NCBI RefSeq assembly: GCF_014836845.1
Contig: NZ_JACSQA010000001.1
Span: 277,054-341,053, forward strand
Length of the DNA: 64,000 bases
Reading direction: 5' to 3'
Source: Ureibacillus galli
Lineage (GTDB): Bacteria > Bacillota > Bacilli > Bacillales_A > Planococcaceae
How positions within the stretch are numbered: the first letter of the stretch is position 1; each line of letters starts with the position of its first letter. The translations under genes and the position numbers were made by a program. Under the pieces are notes generated by a model. It had not been told where the DNA came from. It saw nothing but the letters and a program-made list of their open reading frames with translations, and ran no database searches. This document shows positions 24,906-35,661 of this stretch, one piece after another.

Positions 24906-25609
24906 TATACATTCACCTCTTTACGAGTGATTTTTCGTTCAATTCGCTTTTCAAAGTTCGAACCGAGGAATACATGTTGAACGTAAACAGCAGGTGTATG
25001 AATATGATCAGGATCAAGACTACCTGCTTCTACAATTTCCTCTACTTCAGCGATTGTAACTTTCCCTGCTGTTGCAACAATTGGATTAAAATTCCGTGCT
25101 GTTTTCCGATAGACAAGATTTCCTAAAGTATCGGCTTTCCATGCTTTCACAAAGGCAAAATCTCCTACTATCGCTCGTTCTTCTATATAAGTTTTTCCGT
25201 CAAAAACCTTTGTCTCTTTGCCTTCCGCTACGAGGGTCCCTACCCCCGTAGCAGTATAGAAAGCAGGTATACCAGCACCACCTGCACGAATCCTTTCTGC
25301 TAAAGTTCCTTGTGGTGTTAATTCTACTTCCAGTTCTCCATTTAATAGTTGTTGTTCAAAAATTTTATTTTCTCCTACGTAGGAGCCAATCATTTTTTTA
25401 ATTTGTTTATTTTTTAATAGCAAACCTAACCCCCAATCATCGATGCCACAATTGTTACTGACCACGGTTAGGTTTTTAACTCCCATCTTGGCAATTGTTT
25501 GGATTGCATTTTCAGGGATACCACACAAACCAAAGCCACCTACTAAAATCGTATCGTTATCTTTTAATCCTTCTAATACTTCTTCCATTGATTCAATTAT
25601 TTTTGACAT
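24905..25609 (-). CDS. scoA: 3-oxoacid CoA-transferase subunit A
   Basis: A 234-aa alpha subunit with the class I CoA-transferase pattern: [14 protein letters not shown] near residues 22-35, [19 protein letters not shown], and [20 protein letters not shown] (about 104-123). It binds the CoA-side and carboxylate substrates with subunit B. GGAGGTG precedes the ATG. It is the first gene of the scoA-scoB-IclR operon and lies immediately downstream of tkt in the same direction but after a strong terminator, so it is transcribed separately. Confidence 0.93.
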   Translation of the reverse strand: MSKIIESMEEVLEGLKDNDTILVGGFGLCGIPENAIQTIAKMGVKNLTVVSNNCGIDDWGLGLLLKNKQIKKMIGSYVGENKIFEQQLLNGELEVELTPQGTLAERIRAGGAGIPAFYTATGVGTLVAEGKETKVFDGKTYIEERAIVGDFAFVKAWKADTLGNLVYRKTARNFNPIVATAGKVTIAEVEEIVEAGSLDPDHIHTPAVYVQHVFLGSNFEKRIERKITRKEVNV

Positions 25610-25691
25610 TTTTCCACACCTCCTTTATCTATATATGATAGAAACAAAGCTATCATTCCACTATGCCGAATAGTTTTTTAATTTTTTTATA

Positions 25692-25723
25692 AAAAAGGAC
25701 CTATGAACTAAGTTCATAGGTCG
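25692..25723 (-). terminator. tkt terminator
   Basis: GACCTATGAA and TTCATAGGTC pair tightly and are followed by TTTTTT on the minus strand, 10 bases after the tkt stop. Confidence 0.85.
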
Positions 25724-25732
25724 AATTTGTGA

Positions 25733-27727
25733 TTATAATGCTTTTACTTTTGCGACAACATTGTCAACTGTAAAGCCATATTTCTCCATAACGATTTCCC
25801 CAGGAGCACTTGCACCAAATTGATCAATCGCAAGAATATCTCCTTCGAAACCTGTATATTTATGCCAACCAAAAGAAGAACCCATTTCGATTGCTAAACG
25901 TTTTGTTACAGCTTTCGGTAATACAGACTCTTTATATTCAGCTGATTGTTGTTCAAAACGATCCATAGATGGCATCGAAACAACGGATACGTCCATCCCT
26001 TCAGCTAACAATTGTTTTTGAGCCTCTACCGCTAAAGAAACTTCTGATCCAGTAGCAATTAAAATAGCATCTGGCGTTTCTTTTGTTGCTGGTGAAACAA
26101 CATACGCCCCTTTAGCAACTCCATCTTTTGCTAGCTTAGCTGTCGTTTCTAATACCGGTAAGTTTTGACGAGAAAGAACAAGCACTGTCGGTACATTTTT
26201 AGATGACACAGCTAATTTCCAAGCTTCAGCAGATTCATTTGCATCAGCTGGACGAATGACAGAAAGATTTGGCATAGCTCGTAAGGAAGCTAAATGTTCT
26301 ACTGGTTCATGAGTTGGTCCATCTTCTCCAACTGCAATTGAATCGTGAGTAAATACATAAGTAACAGGTAATCCCATTAATGCAGATAAACGTACAGCTG
26401 GACGAACATAGTCAGAGAATACAAAGAATGTTCCTCCAAATACATTTAATCCGCCATGTAATGCCATACCGTTTAAGGCCGCACCCATTGCAAATTCACG
26501 AACACCAAACCAAATATTGCGACCTTCTGGTGTATCAGGGAAGAAATCGCCTGCACCTTTAATCGTTGTTTTGTTAGAGCCCGCAAGGTCTGCACTACCA
26601 CCGAAGAAGGAAGGAACTTTTTTCGCTAACGCATTAATTACTTCCCCTGACGATGAACGAGTAGCGATTGATTTCCCTGCTTCATAAACAGGAACTTCAG
26701 CATCATAGTCTTTAGGTAGTTCATTGTTCATTGCTTTAATGAATTGCTCAGCTAACTCTGGGTATTCCGCTTTGTAGCTTTCAAATTTTGCGTTCCATTC
26801 TGCTTCTGGTTGAACCCCTTGTTTGTCAGCAGCTTCTTTGAAGATGGAATACACTTCTTCAGGAATTTGGAATGGTTCATGTTCCCAACCATAAGTAGCT
26901 TTTGTTAAAACGACTTCATCTGTACCAAGAGGTGCACCATGGGAATCCGCCTTACCTGATTTGTTTGGCGAACCATAACCAATCACCGTTTTCACTTCGA
27001 TTAACGTTGGTTTTCCTTTTGATTGTTTCGCTTTCTCAATAGCTTCATTGACTGCATCTACATCCGTACCTTCAGCGACATGAATATAGTTCCAACCATA
27101 AGATTCGAAGCGTTTTTGTACATTTTCAGAGAATGATTTCGCTAAATCACCATCTAAAGATATATCATTCGAATCATATAAAACGATTAATTTATCTAAT
27201 TGTAAGTGTCCAGCTAAAGAAATCGCCTCAGCAGCAACACCTTCCATTAAATCGCCATCGCCACATAATGCAAACGTATAATGATCAACGATTTCATGAC
27301 CTGGTTTATTATATGTAGCAGCTAAATGACGTTCAGCCATAGCCATCCCTACTGACATGGCAATCCCTTGTCCAAGCGGACCTGTTGTTGCCTCTACACC
27401 TACTGTATGTCCATACTCAGGATGTCCTGGAGTTTTAGAACCCCATTGACGGAAATTTTTAATTTCCTCCATGTCTAAACCATATCCACCAAGGTGTAAT
27501 AAGCTATATAGTAACATTGAACCGTGACCAGCTGATAAAACAAAACGGTCGCGATTATACCATTTTGGATTTTGAGGATTATGACGCAATTGTTTTGTCC
27601 AAAGTGCGTAAGCCATTGGAGCCGCACCCATTGGTAAACCTGGATGACCAGAGTTTGCTTTTTCGATTGCATCAATAGATAAAGTTCGGATAGCATTAAT
27701 TGCTAAAAGATCCGCGTTTTGTGCCAT
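25733..27727 (-). CDS. tkt: Transketolase
   Basis: A 664-aa thiamine-diphosphate enzyme of the non-oxidative pentose phosphate pathway. It moves two-carbon units between xylulose 5-phosphate and ribose 5-phosphate or erythrose 4-phosphate. Visible features are the N-terminal [12 protein letters not shown] (about residues 26-37), the ThDP/Mg motif [13 protein letters not shown] (about 156), the Pyr domain sequence [20 protein letters not shown] (about 462) and a C-terminal domain with [14 protein letters not shown]. The length fits. It lies downstream of ynzC, as in Bacillus. Confidence 0.97.
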   Translation of the reverse strand: MAQNADLLAINAIRTLSIDAIEKANSGHPGLPMGAAPMAYALWTKQLRHNPQNPKWYNRDRFVLSAGHGSMLLYSLLHLGGYGLDMEEIKNFRQWGSKTPGHPEYGHTVGVEATTGPLGQGIAMSVGMAMAERHLAATYNKPGHEIVDHYTFALCGDGDLMEGVAAEAISLAGHLQLDKLIVLYDSNDISLDGDLAKSFSENVQKRFESYGWNYIHVAEGTDVDAVNEAIEKAKQSKGKPTLIEVKTVIGYGSPNKSGKADSHGAPLGTDEVVLTKATYGWEHEPFQIPEEVYSIFKEAADKQGVQPEAEWNAKFESYKAEYPELAEQFIKAMNNELPKDYDAEVPVYEAGKSIATRSSSGEVINALAKKVPSFFGGSADLAGSNKTTIKGAGDFFPDTPEGRNIWFGVREFAMGAALNGMALHGGLNVFGGTFFVFSDYVRPAVRLSALMGLPVTYVFTHDSIAVGEDGPTHEPVEHLASLRAMPNLSVIRPADANESAEAWKLAVSSKNVPTVLVLSRQNLPVLETTAKLAKDGVAKGAYVVSPATKETPDAILIATGSEVSLAVEAQKQLLAEGMDVSVVSMPSMDRFEQQSAEYKESVLPKAVTKRLAIEMGSSFGWHKYTGFEGDILAIDQFGASAPGEIVMEKYGFTVDNVVAKVKAL

Positions 27728-27862
27728 TATTTGACATCCTTTCTCGTGCTAATTATTGTTCTTATACAGTTTAGACAAGATTTTCTAATAAAACAATCCT
27801 ATTCAAAGACATTTTAGAATTATGTCATACTTGTTTGAAATATATCACATTTCTATCAACTA

Positions 27863-28093
27863 TTAATTGAGTTTATTTCGTTGAATTTTTTTAATTTTAT
27901 CTGGTGTAACGTCGTTTCCATTGGCATCATAAACTTGTACATTTTCAATTGTATTACGGAATGAAGAACGGAAAGATTCTAAATACTCTTTTCTAAGTGA
28001 AGTACGCTCTTTTGCCTCTGCTTCCGTTAATTTACCCTCTTTTGCCTTTTTTGATAGCTCATTAATACGAGCAATTTTTTCTTTTGATAACAT
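27863..28093 (-). CDS. ynzC: DUF896 family protein YnzC
   Basis: A 76-aa two-helix protein of the DUF896/YnzC family (MLSKEKIARINELSKKAKEG, then EAKERTSLRKEYLESFR). B. subtilis YnzC has a helical-hairpin structure and lies in the SOS operon yneA-yneB-ynzC. Function is unknown. An AAAGGTGAG site precedes the ATG. Here it precedes tkt, but yneB lies about 4 kb away because of inserted genes. The 417 bases to its right hold no gene I can support. Confidence 0.93.
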   Translation of the reverse strand: MLSKEKIARINELSKKAKEGKLTEAEAKERTSLRKEYLESFRSSFRNTIENVQVYDANGNDVTPDKIKKIQRNKLN

Positions 28094-28462
28094 CCTTTTC
28101 TCACCTTTCTATCTCAACCATTTAGCATAATAAATTCTTATCATTCTTTTAAATACTAAATGAAGATATTCAATACTTCAAAGGTAAGAAAAAAAGAGAA
28201 GAAGCGCAAGTAAAACACCTTTAAAAAGTAGAAATTAAAATTGATAATAAGCACGTTACAATCATGAACGTTTTTTCAATTTATAATAAAATTCTACTTT
28301 GTAACTCAACTAGGGAATAAAAATGATGGGGTCGAGGTTCTTTTAGAGAGGATAGGAAGAATGAAAATAGTTGCCTTGTGTATTTTTGACATTTGACTGC
28401 TTAATTTTTCTCCGTATAGAATATTTCTGTTTTTTACTTAGAACTAAAGGCCTGTCCAGAAG

Positions 28463-28491
28463 GAGGTAATAGTTAAATTAGTATTACCCCC
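28463..28491 (-). terminator. Possible terminator of the TauE/SafE gene
   Basis: GGTAATA and TATTACC pair across 12 bases and are followed by TCCTTC on the minus strand. It is a weak candidate. Confidence 0.45.
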
Positions 28492-28510
28492 ATTTACACT
28501 AATTCCATTT

Positions 28511-29254
28511 TTAAATTAATAAAATAATACCTGCAATAGTAGGGGTTAAAATAACGGTAGTTTTTAATATTTTCTTAGGTACAATGCCCGTAAACTTTGC
28601 TCCAATATAAGCACCGCATACTGTACCAATTAAAACTTGAATTAGTAATAAATAATTAATAATACCTTCAAAATAAAAACCAATTCCACCACCAATAGCG
28701 AGAGGAATTGTCACGAGCATAGTAGTTCCTACTGCCTGCTGAACAGTTAGTTTTAACAAAACGAGTAACCCAACTTGAATAAATGGGGCTGAACCGATTC
28801 CAAACGTACCCGATAATATACCGCAAATAATTCCTAACAATATCGCTTTTAGCCATGTTAAAGGACTGTTTATTTCCAAAACTGGACTAGTTTTTTCATT
28901 AAAAATAAGCAATTTTAACAACAGTAAAAGAGCCGATAAAAATAACATACCCGCTGTCATCAAAAGTAAAGATTGAGCGGGGATGAAAGCAGCTATTTTA
29001 GCTCCAAAAAAAGAGCCAAACGCGGCAAAGACTCCTACAATCAAACCGATTTTGACATGTGTATTTCCTTCTCTATAATGGCTAAACGCTCCCGACATAC
29101 TTGTAAACGCCATGGCCGTAAGGGAAGTAGCTAAAGCCATATGAATGGGAATATTAAAAATGGTAGTTAAAACAGCAATGACAAAACCAGCTCCTCCACC
29201 ACCAATAAAACCGAACAGTATACCTAGTATTAACATAACTAAAACAATGAGCAT
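28511..29254 (-). CDS. TauE/SafE family sulfite/organosulfonate exporter-like permease
   Basis: A 247-aa membrane protein with about eight segments in two halves. The TauE/SafE pattern is visible: FGFIGGGGAGFVIAVLTTIF in the first half and ILSGTFGIGSAPFIQVGLLV in the second. The family exports sulfite or organosulfonates or imports some organic anions, and the substrate here is unknown. It lies downstream of the collapsed CaiB/CitE locus in the same direction and may have served that pathway. A GGGGG site precedes the ATG. Confidence 0.88.
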   Translation of the reverse strand: MLIVLVMLILGILFGFIGGGGAGFVIAVLTTIFNIPIHMALATSLTAMAFTSMSGAFSHYREGNTHVKIGLIVGVFAAFGSFFGAKIAAFIPAQSLLLMTAGMLFLSALLLLLKLLIFNEKTSPVLEINSPLTWLKAILLGIICGILSGTFGIGSAPFIQVGLLVLLKLTVQQAVGTTMLVTIPLAIGGGIGFYFEGIINYLLLIQVLIGTVCGAYIGAKFTGIVPKKILKTTVILTPTIAGIILLI

Positions 29255-29335
29255 GTGATTTCCCCCATTATTGTGCTGATACCTTATTACATAAGTGTTA
29301 TAATCGTATAATTACTTTTTGAAGTATTTAATGAT

Positions 29336-29367
29336 CCCCGTACTACACGACATAACATAGTACGGGG
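29336..29367 (-). terminator. Hairpin between the CitE remnant and the TauE/SafE gene
   Basis: A perfect 10-bp stem, CCCCGTACTA with TAGTACGGGG, around 12 bases. There is no T run on either side, so it is a structural element of uncertain role. Confidence 0.4.
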
Positions 29368-29453
29368 ATAGGTTATCGTTTAAAGTTACAGTTTAAAGAC
29401 AGGCTACTACTTGTTGAGGGCGATACAAAACCCAATGGGGGAACAATAAACAA

Positions 29454-29850
29454 TTATTGGTTGTTGATAACTAACCGATTATAGTATTCTAGAATTGCTT
29501 CTGCTTGTTTAATAACGGGCAAATCAATCATTTTACCATCTAAGTTTACAACACCTTTTCCTTGCTTTTCAGCCTTGTGCGCAGCATCAATTATTTTCCT
29601 TGCTTGTTCAACCTCAGACTTTGAAGGAGTAAAAACTTCATTGACAATTTTAATTTGAGCCGGATGGACAATTAATTTCCCCTTAAAACCTAATTCTTTA
29701 CTTAAAGTTGTTTCCTTTCTTAAACCAGATTCATTATAAATATCCGCATACACAGTATCAATTGGTCCCTCCAATTGCGCTAGTCTTGATGCCAAAACTA
29801 GTTGTGATCTTGCAAATAGGAGCTCTAAACGATGATCTGTTTAAATCTTC
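29454..29850 (-). pseudogene. HpcH/HpaI aldolase (CitE-like) C-terminal remnant
   Basis: A CitE-type lyase is about 290 aa, but only the C-terminal part is left. The frame reads in from ELLFARSQLVLASRLAQLEG, continues IDTVYADIYNESGLRKE and GFKGKLIVHPAQIKIVNEVFTPS, and ends at NRLVINNQ. It joins the CaiB N-terminal fragment out of frame near 29850, which marks a deletion that removed the CaiB C-terminus and the CitE N-terminus. The remaining part lacks the N-terminal metal- and substrate-binding half and is not expected to be active. Confidence 0.85.
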
Positions 29851-30186
29851 ATAGCCTAATCCCCATTTTTCAAGCGTTCCCGGTCTAAAATTTTCAATAA
29901 TAATATCTACTTCTTTCACTAATTCCTTAACAACAGCTTGTGCCTCTGCATTCTTTAAATCTAACGTGATACTTTTTTTATTTCGAGACTGTACATACCA
30001 CCAAAGGGAATTACCATTATGTAATAATCTCCATTTTCGAATTGGATCACCTTTCTTCGGAGGTTCAATTTTTAATACCTCTGCACCAAAATCTGCGAAT
30101 AATCTTCCTGCAAAGGGACCAGCGATTAATGAACCTAATTCCAATACTTTAACCCCTTCTAACGGGCCAATAGATGATTCCCCCAC
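29758..30186 (-). pseudogene. CaiB/BaiF CoA-transferase N-terminal remnant
   Basis: A class III CoA-transferase is about 400 aa. This keeps about the first 115 residues: LEGVKVLELGSLIAGPFAGR, LFADFGAEVLKIEPP, GDPIRKW, SRNKKSITLDLKN and IIENFRPGTLEKWGLGYEDL. It then enters foreign sequence that is CitE DNA in the wrong frame, stopping at 29758. The start is a GTG at 30186 with AAGGAG 8 bases upstream. A strong promoter and a palindromic operator remain upstream, so a truncated product may still be made. Confidence 0.85.
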
Positions 30187-30249
30187 AACACCCACTCCTT
30201 CATTACATTTTTTGCTCTTTTAATCCATTTTTTTCTACAACATAATTTA

Positions 30250-30293
30250 AATATAAAAGATGCGTCCATCATTGTCAACGGTCGACGGTCAAC
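30250..30293 (-). promoter_or_regulatory. Promoter of the CaiB remnant with overlapping repeat operator
   Basis: On the minus strand, TTGACA (30278-30273) and TATATT (30255-30250) are 17 bases apart. The -35 lies inside GTCAACGGTCGACGGTCAAC (30274-30293), a motif of repeated GTCxAC units with an internal palindrome. It is the likely site of the divergent GntR regulator. Confidence 0.65.
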
Positions 30294-30369
30294 TTTTTTG
30301 CTTTTCAACATAAACTGATTCATGTAAAATATAGTAAATAATTACTTTAAAGAGAGAGATGATGTTGTA

Positions 30370-31023
30370 ATGACTAGGATTATTAAACATGACCTTTTAC
30401 ATAATCAGGTATATTCTGTGTTGATCGAAATGATTATGAAAGGCGAATTTCAACCAGGGGATAAATTAGTTGAAACTAAAATTGCAAAAGAATTAGAGGT
30501 AAGTCGGGGAACTTTAAGAGAAGCATTACAAATGATTTTAAAAGACGGATTAATCTATAAAGAAGACAAAAATATGTATATTTATAATCCAGAAAAAAAG
30601 GATATTTTCGATTTATACGAATGTAGAAAAAGTTTAGAATCACTAGCAGCGAAATTAGCTGCAGAAAATATAACAAAAGAACAGTTGGCTTTACTTGGAG
30701 AAATTATTGAAAAGTCGAAAGAGGCAAATGAAAAAAAAGAATATAAAACGCTAACTAAATTAAATCAACAGTTCCACGATCTTATTGATGAAGCATCGCA
30801 TAACGAACATTTAATCCAAATTTGTGGTTTAATCAAAAATAAAACTCTTTTTATTCGTAACCATGTTTTACAAGCACATATTACAGATTATCAAGATTAT
30901 GTAGCTGACCATGAAAAAATCTTTTTAGCCATTAAAAGTGGAGATGCTGAGGACGCTTATGAATTGATGAATCATCACATAAATCGAAGTTTTATAGAAA
31001 TCAAAAAATCCATCAATAAATAA
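30370..31023 (+). CDS. GntR family regulator, FCD subfamily
   Basis: A 217-aa regulator with an N-terminal winged helix (residues 8-72: HNQVYSVLIEMIMKGEFQPG, AKELEVSRGTLREALQMILK) and a helical FCD domain (85-210), including NQQFHDLIDEAS, NHVLQAH and ADHEKIFLAI, positions of the family's metal-ligand Asp/His residues. It is divergent from the broken CaiB/CitE operon and probably regulated it through the repeat at 30274-30293. The regulator gene itself is intact. Confidence 0.9.
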   Translation: MTRIIKHDLLHNQVYSVLIEMIMKGEFQPGDKLVETKIAKELEVSRGTLREALQMILKDGLIYKEDKNMYIYNPEKKDIFDLYECRKSLESLAAKLAAENITKEQLALLGEIIEKSKEANEKKEYKTLTKLNQQFHDLIDEASHNEHLIQICGLIKNKTLFIRNHVLQAHITDYQDYVADHEKIFLAIKSGDAEDAYELMNHHINRSFIEIKKSINK

Positions 31024-31111
31024 TTTTTAAAGAAGTGGGATTAAGAAATAGGCTGAAGCATCAAAACGCTTTAGCCTATTATTATTTAATAAAAATAATA
31101 TTTTTATCTTG

Positions 31112-31984
31112 CTAAAAAATACTAGAGACGCTATCCCCTTGTATCGGTTCTTTTCCATCATTAAAACGAATTCGAATCGAGTTCCCTTTTGTAAAATCTA
31201 CAGCATCCATTACTTGGAAGTGTACATGGGGTTCAGAAGAATTCCCTGAATTTCCGCATAAACCGATAAGTTGCCCAGCAGTAACAGTTTCTCCTTCATG
31301 TACTTGAATGGAGTGTTGTTTTAAGTGAGCAAGCATACTGTATTCTTTATGCTTATGTTCAATAATGACACAATTACCTTCCGGAATATTTGGATTCATC
31401 TCCCCTGGGACATTATCTTCTATATCCTTTATAATTTTCACAACTTTTCCATCAGCTGGGGCAAGTATTTCTTGTTTAAAAGCGTAGTAATTTTCATTTT
31501 TCGATGGGTTGTCTTTATAAGTCTTGTTATTCTGAACTTGAACTAAATCATAAGCATAACGTTGACTCTCATACAAATAGTGATAATTGATAAATTCATT
31601 GCAACCACCCCAAAAAACAAACCATTCCCCTTTAATGGGCATCGTGTAAATATTCTTCGTTAATCGTTTATCCGTTTCTGGATAGGTCATATATGGTTTC
31701 AATAAAAGTCTTTGAATAATCCCCTTTTCATCGAAGGAGACGGAAATCGCTTTTTCTTCTCGATCGTCTAACCAAACATAATGAATGGAATATAACATAT
31801 TGGTACGAAACTTAATGTGGTAACTCGTTACATTTGCGTTAAAAGAACGGGCTAATTCTATAAACTGCTCTAGGGAAATGAAGTTTTGAAATTCTTCAGT
31901 CGTTTGTCGATAGATCGTTTCATATTCTCCTGAAAGAAAATACGCACCAAACTCTTCGGGAGTAATTACTTTAAATATTCCCAT
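31112..31984 (-). CDS. M23 family metallopeptidase
   Basis: A 290-aa protein. An N-terminal alpha/beta region of the DUF3887-like type (residues 5-95) precedes a C-terminal M23 (LytM-like) fold (about 125-270). EPHVHFQVMDA carries the conserved HxH metal ligands. The usual HxxxD motif is replaced by QRYAYDLV, a variant seen in a Bacilli subgroup. There is no signal peptide. ATG at 31984 is preceded by GGAGGTG. Function could be peptidoglycan-related hydrolysis or a non-catalytic role (uncertain). Confidence 0.8.
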   Translation of the reverse strand: MGIFKVITPEEFGAYFLSGEYETIYRQTTEEFQNFISLEQFIELARSFNANVTSYHIKFRTNMLYSIHYVWLDDREEKAISVSFDEKGIIQRLLLKPYMTYPETDKRLTKNIYTMPIKGEWFVFWGGCNEFINYHYLYESQRYAYDLVQVQNNKTYKDNPSKNENYYAFKQEILAPADGKVVKIIKDIEDNVPGEMNPNIPEGNCVIIEHKHKEYSMLAHLKQHSIQVHEGETVTAGQLIGLCGNSGNSSEPHVHFQVMDAVDFTKGNSIRIRFNDGKEPIQGDSVSSIF

Positions 31985-32115
31985 TACTAACACCTCCATT
32001 TTTGATAAAGGGCGATTTATATTAATAGATACGATTATTTTGTAAATATGTTTCAATTCACTCTAATTGTAACTATCATCAACCAACTATGAATTCTTTC
32101 ATTTATGTATAAAAA

Positions 32116-32146
32116 ATGGGACATGTTCCGTATGAACAAGTCCCAT
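32116..32146 (-). terminator. Terminator of the yneAB unit
   Basis: ATGGGACTTGTTC and GAACATGTCCCAT pair with one mismatch and are followed by TTTTTT on the minus strand. Confidence 0.8.
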
Positions 32147-32157
32147 CAATTCGTTGT

Positions 32158-33152
<995 letters not shown>

Positions 33153-33169
33153 AACTCTCAACCTCTTTT

Positions 33170-33249
33170 CGAATGTTTGTTCGGAATATATGTTCTTAAT
33201 TTAATACGAACACATGTTTTTGTCAACACTATTTTCGAACCTATGTTTG
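33170..33249. promoter_or_regulatory. Four LexA (SOS) box-like sites between yneA and lexA
   Basis: CGAATGTTTGTTCG (33170-33183), GGAATATATGTTCT (33183-33196), CGAACACATGTTTT (33207-33220) and CGAACCTATGTTTG (33236-33249) match the Bacillus SOS box CGAAC-N4-GTTCG with few changes. They should give coordinated control of lexA and yneAB. Confidence 0.85.
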
Positions 33250-33321
33250 CTTTTTTGTTTTATCACTGATATACTATATGTAATTAATAGAGATACATAT
33301 TCACTTAAAGAGGTGAGAGAA

Positions 33322-33942
33322 TTGAAAAAAATATCAAAAAGGCAAGAAGATATTTTAGCATTCATAAAAGAAGAAGTTCGGACGAAAGGATATCCACCTT
33401 CTGTTCGTGAAATCGGCGAAGCGGTAGGTCTAGCTTCCAGTTCCACTGTACATGGACATTTAGCCCGTTTAGAAAGTAAAGGACTTATCCGACGCGACCC
33501 TACAAAACCGCGCGCTATTGAAATTTTAGATGGTGAAAATGATACAGTTCAAAAACAGTCCGTTGTACATGTTCCCCTTGTAGGGAAAGTAACAGCTGGT
33601 TTACCTATAACTGCAATTGAAAATATTGAAGAATATTTCCCGCTACCAGATACTTATGGTGCGAGCGAAGAAAACTTATTTATGTTGGAAGTAATGGGAG
33701 AATCCATGATTGAAGCAGGGATTCTAGATGGCGATTACGTTGTCGTAAAACAAACTTCTACTGCGAATAATGGCGATATTGTTGTGGCTATGACAGAAGA
33801 TGATGAAGCAACAGTAAAGCGTTTCTTTAAAGAAAAAACTCATTTCCGCTTACAACCTGAAAATTCCAGCATGGACCCAATTCTAGTGAACCAAGTGAGC
33901 ATTTTAGGTAAAGTAGTAGGCTTATACCGTCAAATTCATTAA
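33322..33942 (+). CDS. lexA: LexA repressor
   Basis: A 206-aa SOS repressor. The N-terminal winged helix (residues 1-70) contains [20 protein letters not shown] and [13 protein letters not shown]. The C-terminal S24 domain has the self-cleavage Ala-Gly (VTAGLPIT, about 90) and the catalytic Ser in [11 protein letters not shown] (about 128) and Lys in YVVVKQTS (about 166). The start is a TTG at 33322 preceded by AGAGGTGAG, giving the usual length. SOS boxes lie upstream, so it is autoregulated. Confidence 0.96.
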   Translation: MKKISKRQEDILAFIKEEVRTKGYPPSVREIGEAVGLASSSTVHGHLARLESKGLIRRDPTKPRAIEILDGENDTVQKQSVVHVPLVGKVTAGLPITAIENIEEYFPLPDTYGASEENLFMLEVMGESMIEAGILDGDYVVVKQTSTANNGDIVVAMTEDDEATVKRFFKEKTHFRLQPENSSMDPILVNQVSILGKVVGLYRQIH

Positions 33943-33944
33943 AA

Positions 33945-33983
33945 AAGGTTGTCTCGTAGTCTAAAGGACTGAGGGACAACCTT
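33945..33983. terminator. Bidirectional terminator between lexA and the amidotransferase gene
   Basis: AAGGTTGTC and GACAACCTT pair. The minus strand has a clear T run (TTTTTTAATG) and the plus strand a weaker one. Confidence 0.75.
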
Positions 33984-34022
33984 GCTTCGTTTAGGGATTA
34001 CTGCTTTGTTAAACGAACAATT

Positions 34023-34730
34023 TTAAATTTCATTACTACATGCATTAATAAAGGCTTTAAATAATTTTTGAGAATGTTCTTCTTGGGCAACTGCCATTTC
34101 TTCAGGGTGCCACTGAACCCCAATACAAAACGGATAATCTTTTAATTCGATCGCTTCGATTATTCCATCCGTTGCCTTTGCGGAAATCGAAAAAGAATTT
34201 GGAACGTTTTTAACTGACTGGTGATGGAAAGAGTTTACGGCAATTTTTTCTTTACCAATAATTTGGTGCAAATGACTATTTGACTTAATTTCTATATAAT
34301 GGGAAGCTTCTACTCTACTCGCTTTTTGTTGGTGAAGAATCGGTGTACTTTCATATTGGGAATTAATATCTTGATAAAGATTTCCCCCCATCGTAATATT
34401 CAACAATTGGATTCCACGACAAATACCGAAAATAGGTATTTTCTTTTCTAACGCCACTTTAGTAAGTGTAATTTCCATTTGGTCTCTTTCTAACATCACA
34501 TGCCCTAAGTTTAAATGAGGCTCTTCATGAAAATAATGAGGGTGAACATCTACCCCACCTGTTAGTAATAAGCCATCCATTTTTGTGACCAATTGCATAG
34601 CATCTTTTTCTACACCAAAAGGTAGTACAAATGGAATACCGCCTGCATTTAAAATAGATTTTACATAGGCTTCGTTTATACAATACTGTCCATTGCTCTC
34701 CGTCATTGTCACACCAATAATCGGTTTCAT
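34023..34730 (-). CDS. Gamma-glutamyl-gamma-aminobutyrate hydrolase family protein (class I GATase)
   Basis: A 235-aa class I glutamine amidotransferase-type hydrolase of the PuuD/peptidase C26 family. The nucleophile Cys lies in IFGICRGIQLLN (about residue 102), and the His-Glu pair in VQWHPEEMA (about 211). It hydrolyses gamma-glutamyl amides such as gamma-glutamyl-GABA. GGAGGTG precedes the ATG. No polyamine genes are adjacent, so the natural substrate is open. Confidence 0.88.
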   Translation of the reverse strand: MKPIIGVTMTESNGQYCINEAYVKSILNAGGIPFVLPFGVEKDAMQLVTKMDGLLLTGGVDVHPHYFHEEPHLNLGHVMLERDQMEITLTKVALEKKIPIFGICRGIQLLNITMGGNLYQDINSQYESTPILHQQKASRVEASHYIEIKSNSHLHQIIGKEKIAVNSFHHQSVKNVPNSFSISAKATDGIIEAIELKDYPFCIGVQWHPEEMAVAQEEHSQKLFKAFINACSNEI

Positions 34731-34887
34731 CTAAACACCTCCAGAATCAATCTATAACAAATAAAACTGTTATAGAATATTCTAGATTGGGTTAATTATC
34801 TCCTTTAAAAGGATTTATCTTTTCTGTTTGATGTTTAAAAAAGACTGTTGGACGATATGAATTACGCTTTTTAATAACAAAATTGTT

Positions 34888-35360
34888 TTATGTATTAATA
34901 ATATGGATTTTTTCTGCCTTATTGGTCGATTCATCCCAAACCGTTTGAATTTCAAAAGTACCTTCTTTGAAAAATAAATCAAATCGTATTCGTATATCTT
35001 CCTGCATCGGTAAATATTTTACTTCACTCATATTGACCCACATTAGCTCTCCTTCTGGAGGATCAGTAAGTAATATTCCTTTAAAATCCTTTGTCCAATA
35101 ATTTAATATAATATAACGCGCTTTTGTCTTTTTGTTGACGAATTCTGATATTCCTTTAAAAACAAGGTTACTTACTTCAAGTCCCGTTTCTTCTTCACTT
35201 CCCGAATAGCCCCTTCCACAAAACTTTCCGGGAATTCGACTTTTCCACCAGGTGGAATAAATCCTTTAAAATCGTCGTGTTGTCGATTCAAAAGCAGAAC
35301 TTTATTTTCATGTTGTATCATGACAACAGTCCAAAATTTATATTTTACACTACTTTCCAT
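34888..35360 (-). pseudogene. Nudix hydrolase gene with frameshift in the Nudix box
   Basis: The frame from 35360 reads MESSVKYKFWTVVMIQHENKV, LLLNRQHDDF, GFIPPGGKVEFPESFVEGAI, then REVKKKRDLK and a stop at 35172. Family members continue REVKEETGL. Inserting one A in GTGAAGAAG restores REVKEETGLEVSNLVFKG and an open frame to TAA at 34890-34888 (KARYIILNYW, MWVNMSEVKYLP, EKIHIINT). That would give a 157-aa protein of the 8-oxo-dGTP diphosphatase type. The break removes the catalytic Glu cluster, so the product is inactive unless the base is a sequence error. Confidence 0.85.
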
Positions 35361-35502
35361 GAACTTCTCTCCTAACCTCTTTATTACAATGTAATACTCT
35401 ACTAATATTTCAAAATACCTTTCGAGAACAATGGATTGCTAGTTTTATTATTGCCCACGGCTCTTCCTTTTGGGGGTGGTCTAGATAAAAATCAATGATG
35501 AA

Positions 35503-35535
35503 AAAAGTGATACTTCGTCAATGAAGTATCACTTT
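35503..35535 (-). terminator. Terminator of the DHA2 exporter gene
   Basis: GTGATACTTC and GAAGTATCAC pair around 6 bases and are followed by TTTTTT on the minus strand. The 300 bases 35361-35661 hold nothing else. Confidence 0.85.
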
Positions 35536-35661
35536 CAGATAAGTATACCAATAAATAAATTAACTCTACTAAGTCAATTAAAGAAAATGCTTGCTCAATT
35601 TTATCGATGTATGGAAATTAAATGAAAGCAATCAGCAGCCTTTTCTCCTTTTTTCTCGCAA

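Noticed and set aside
28094..28510. Coding remnant (MKIVALCIFDI and stop) or regulatory RNA in the gap beside ynzC
   Set aside because: Too short, no ribosome binding site or conserved structure visible; I see nothing supportable here.
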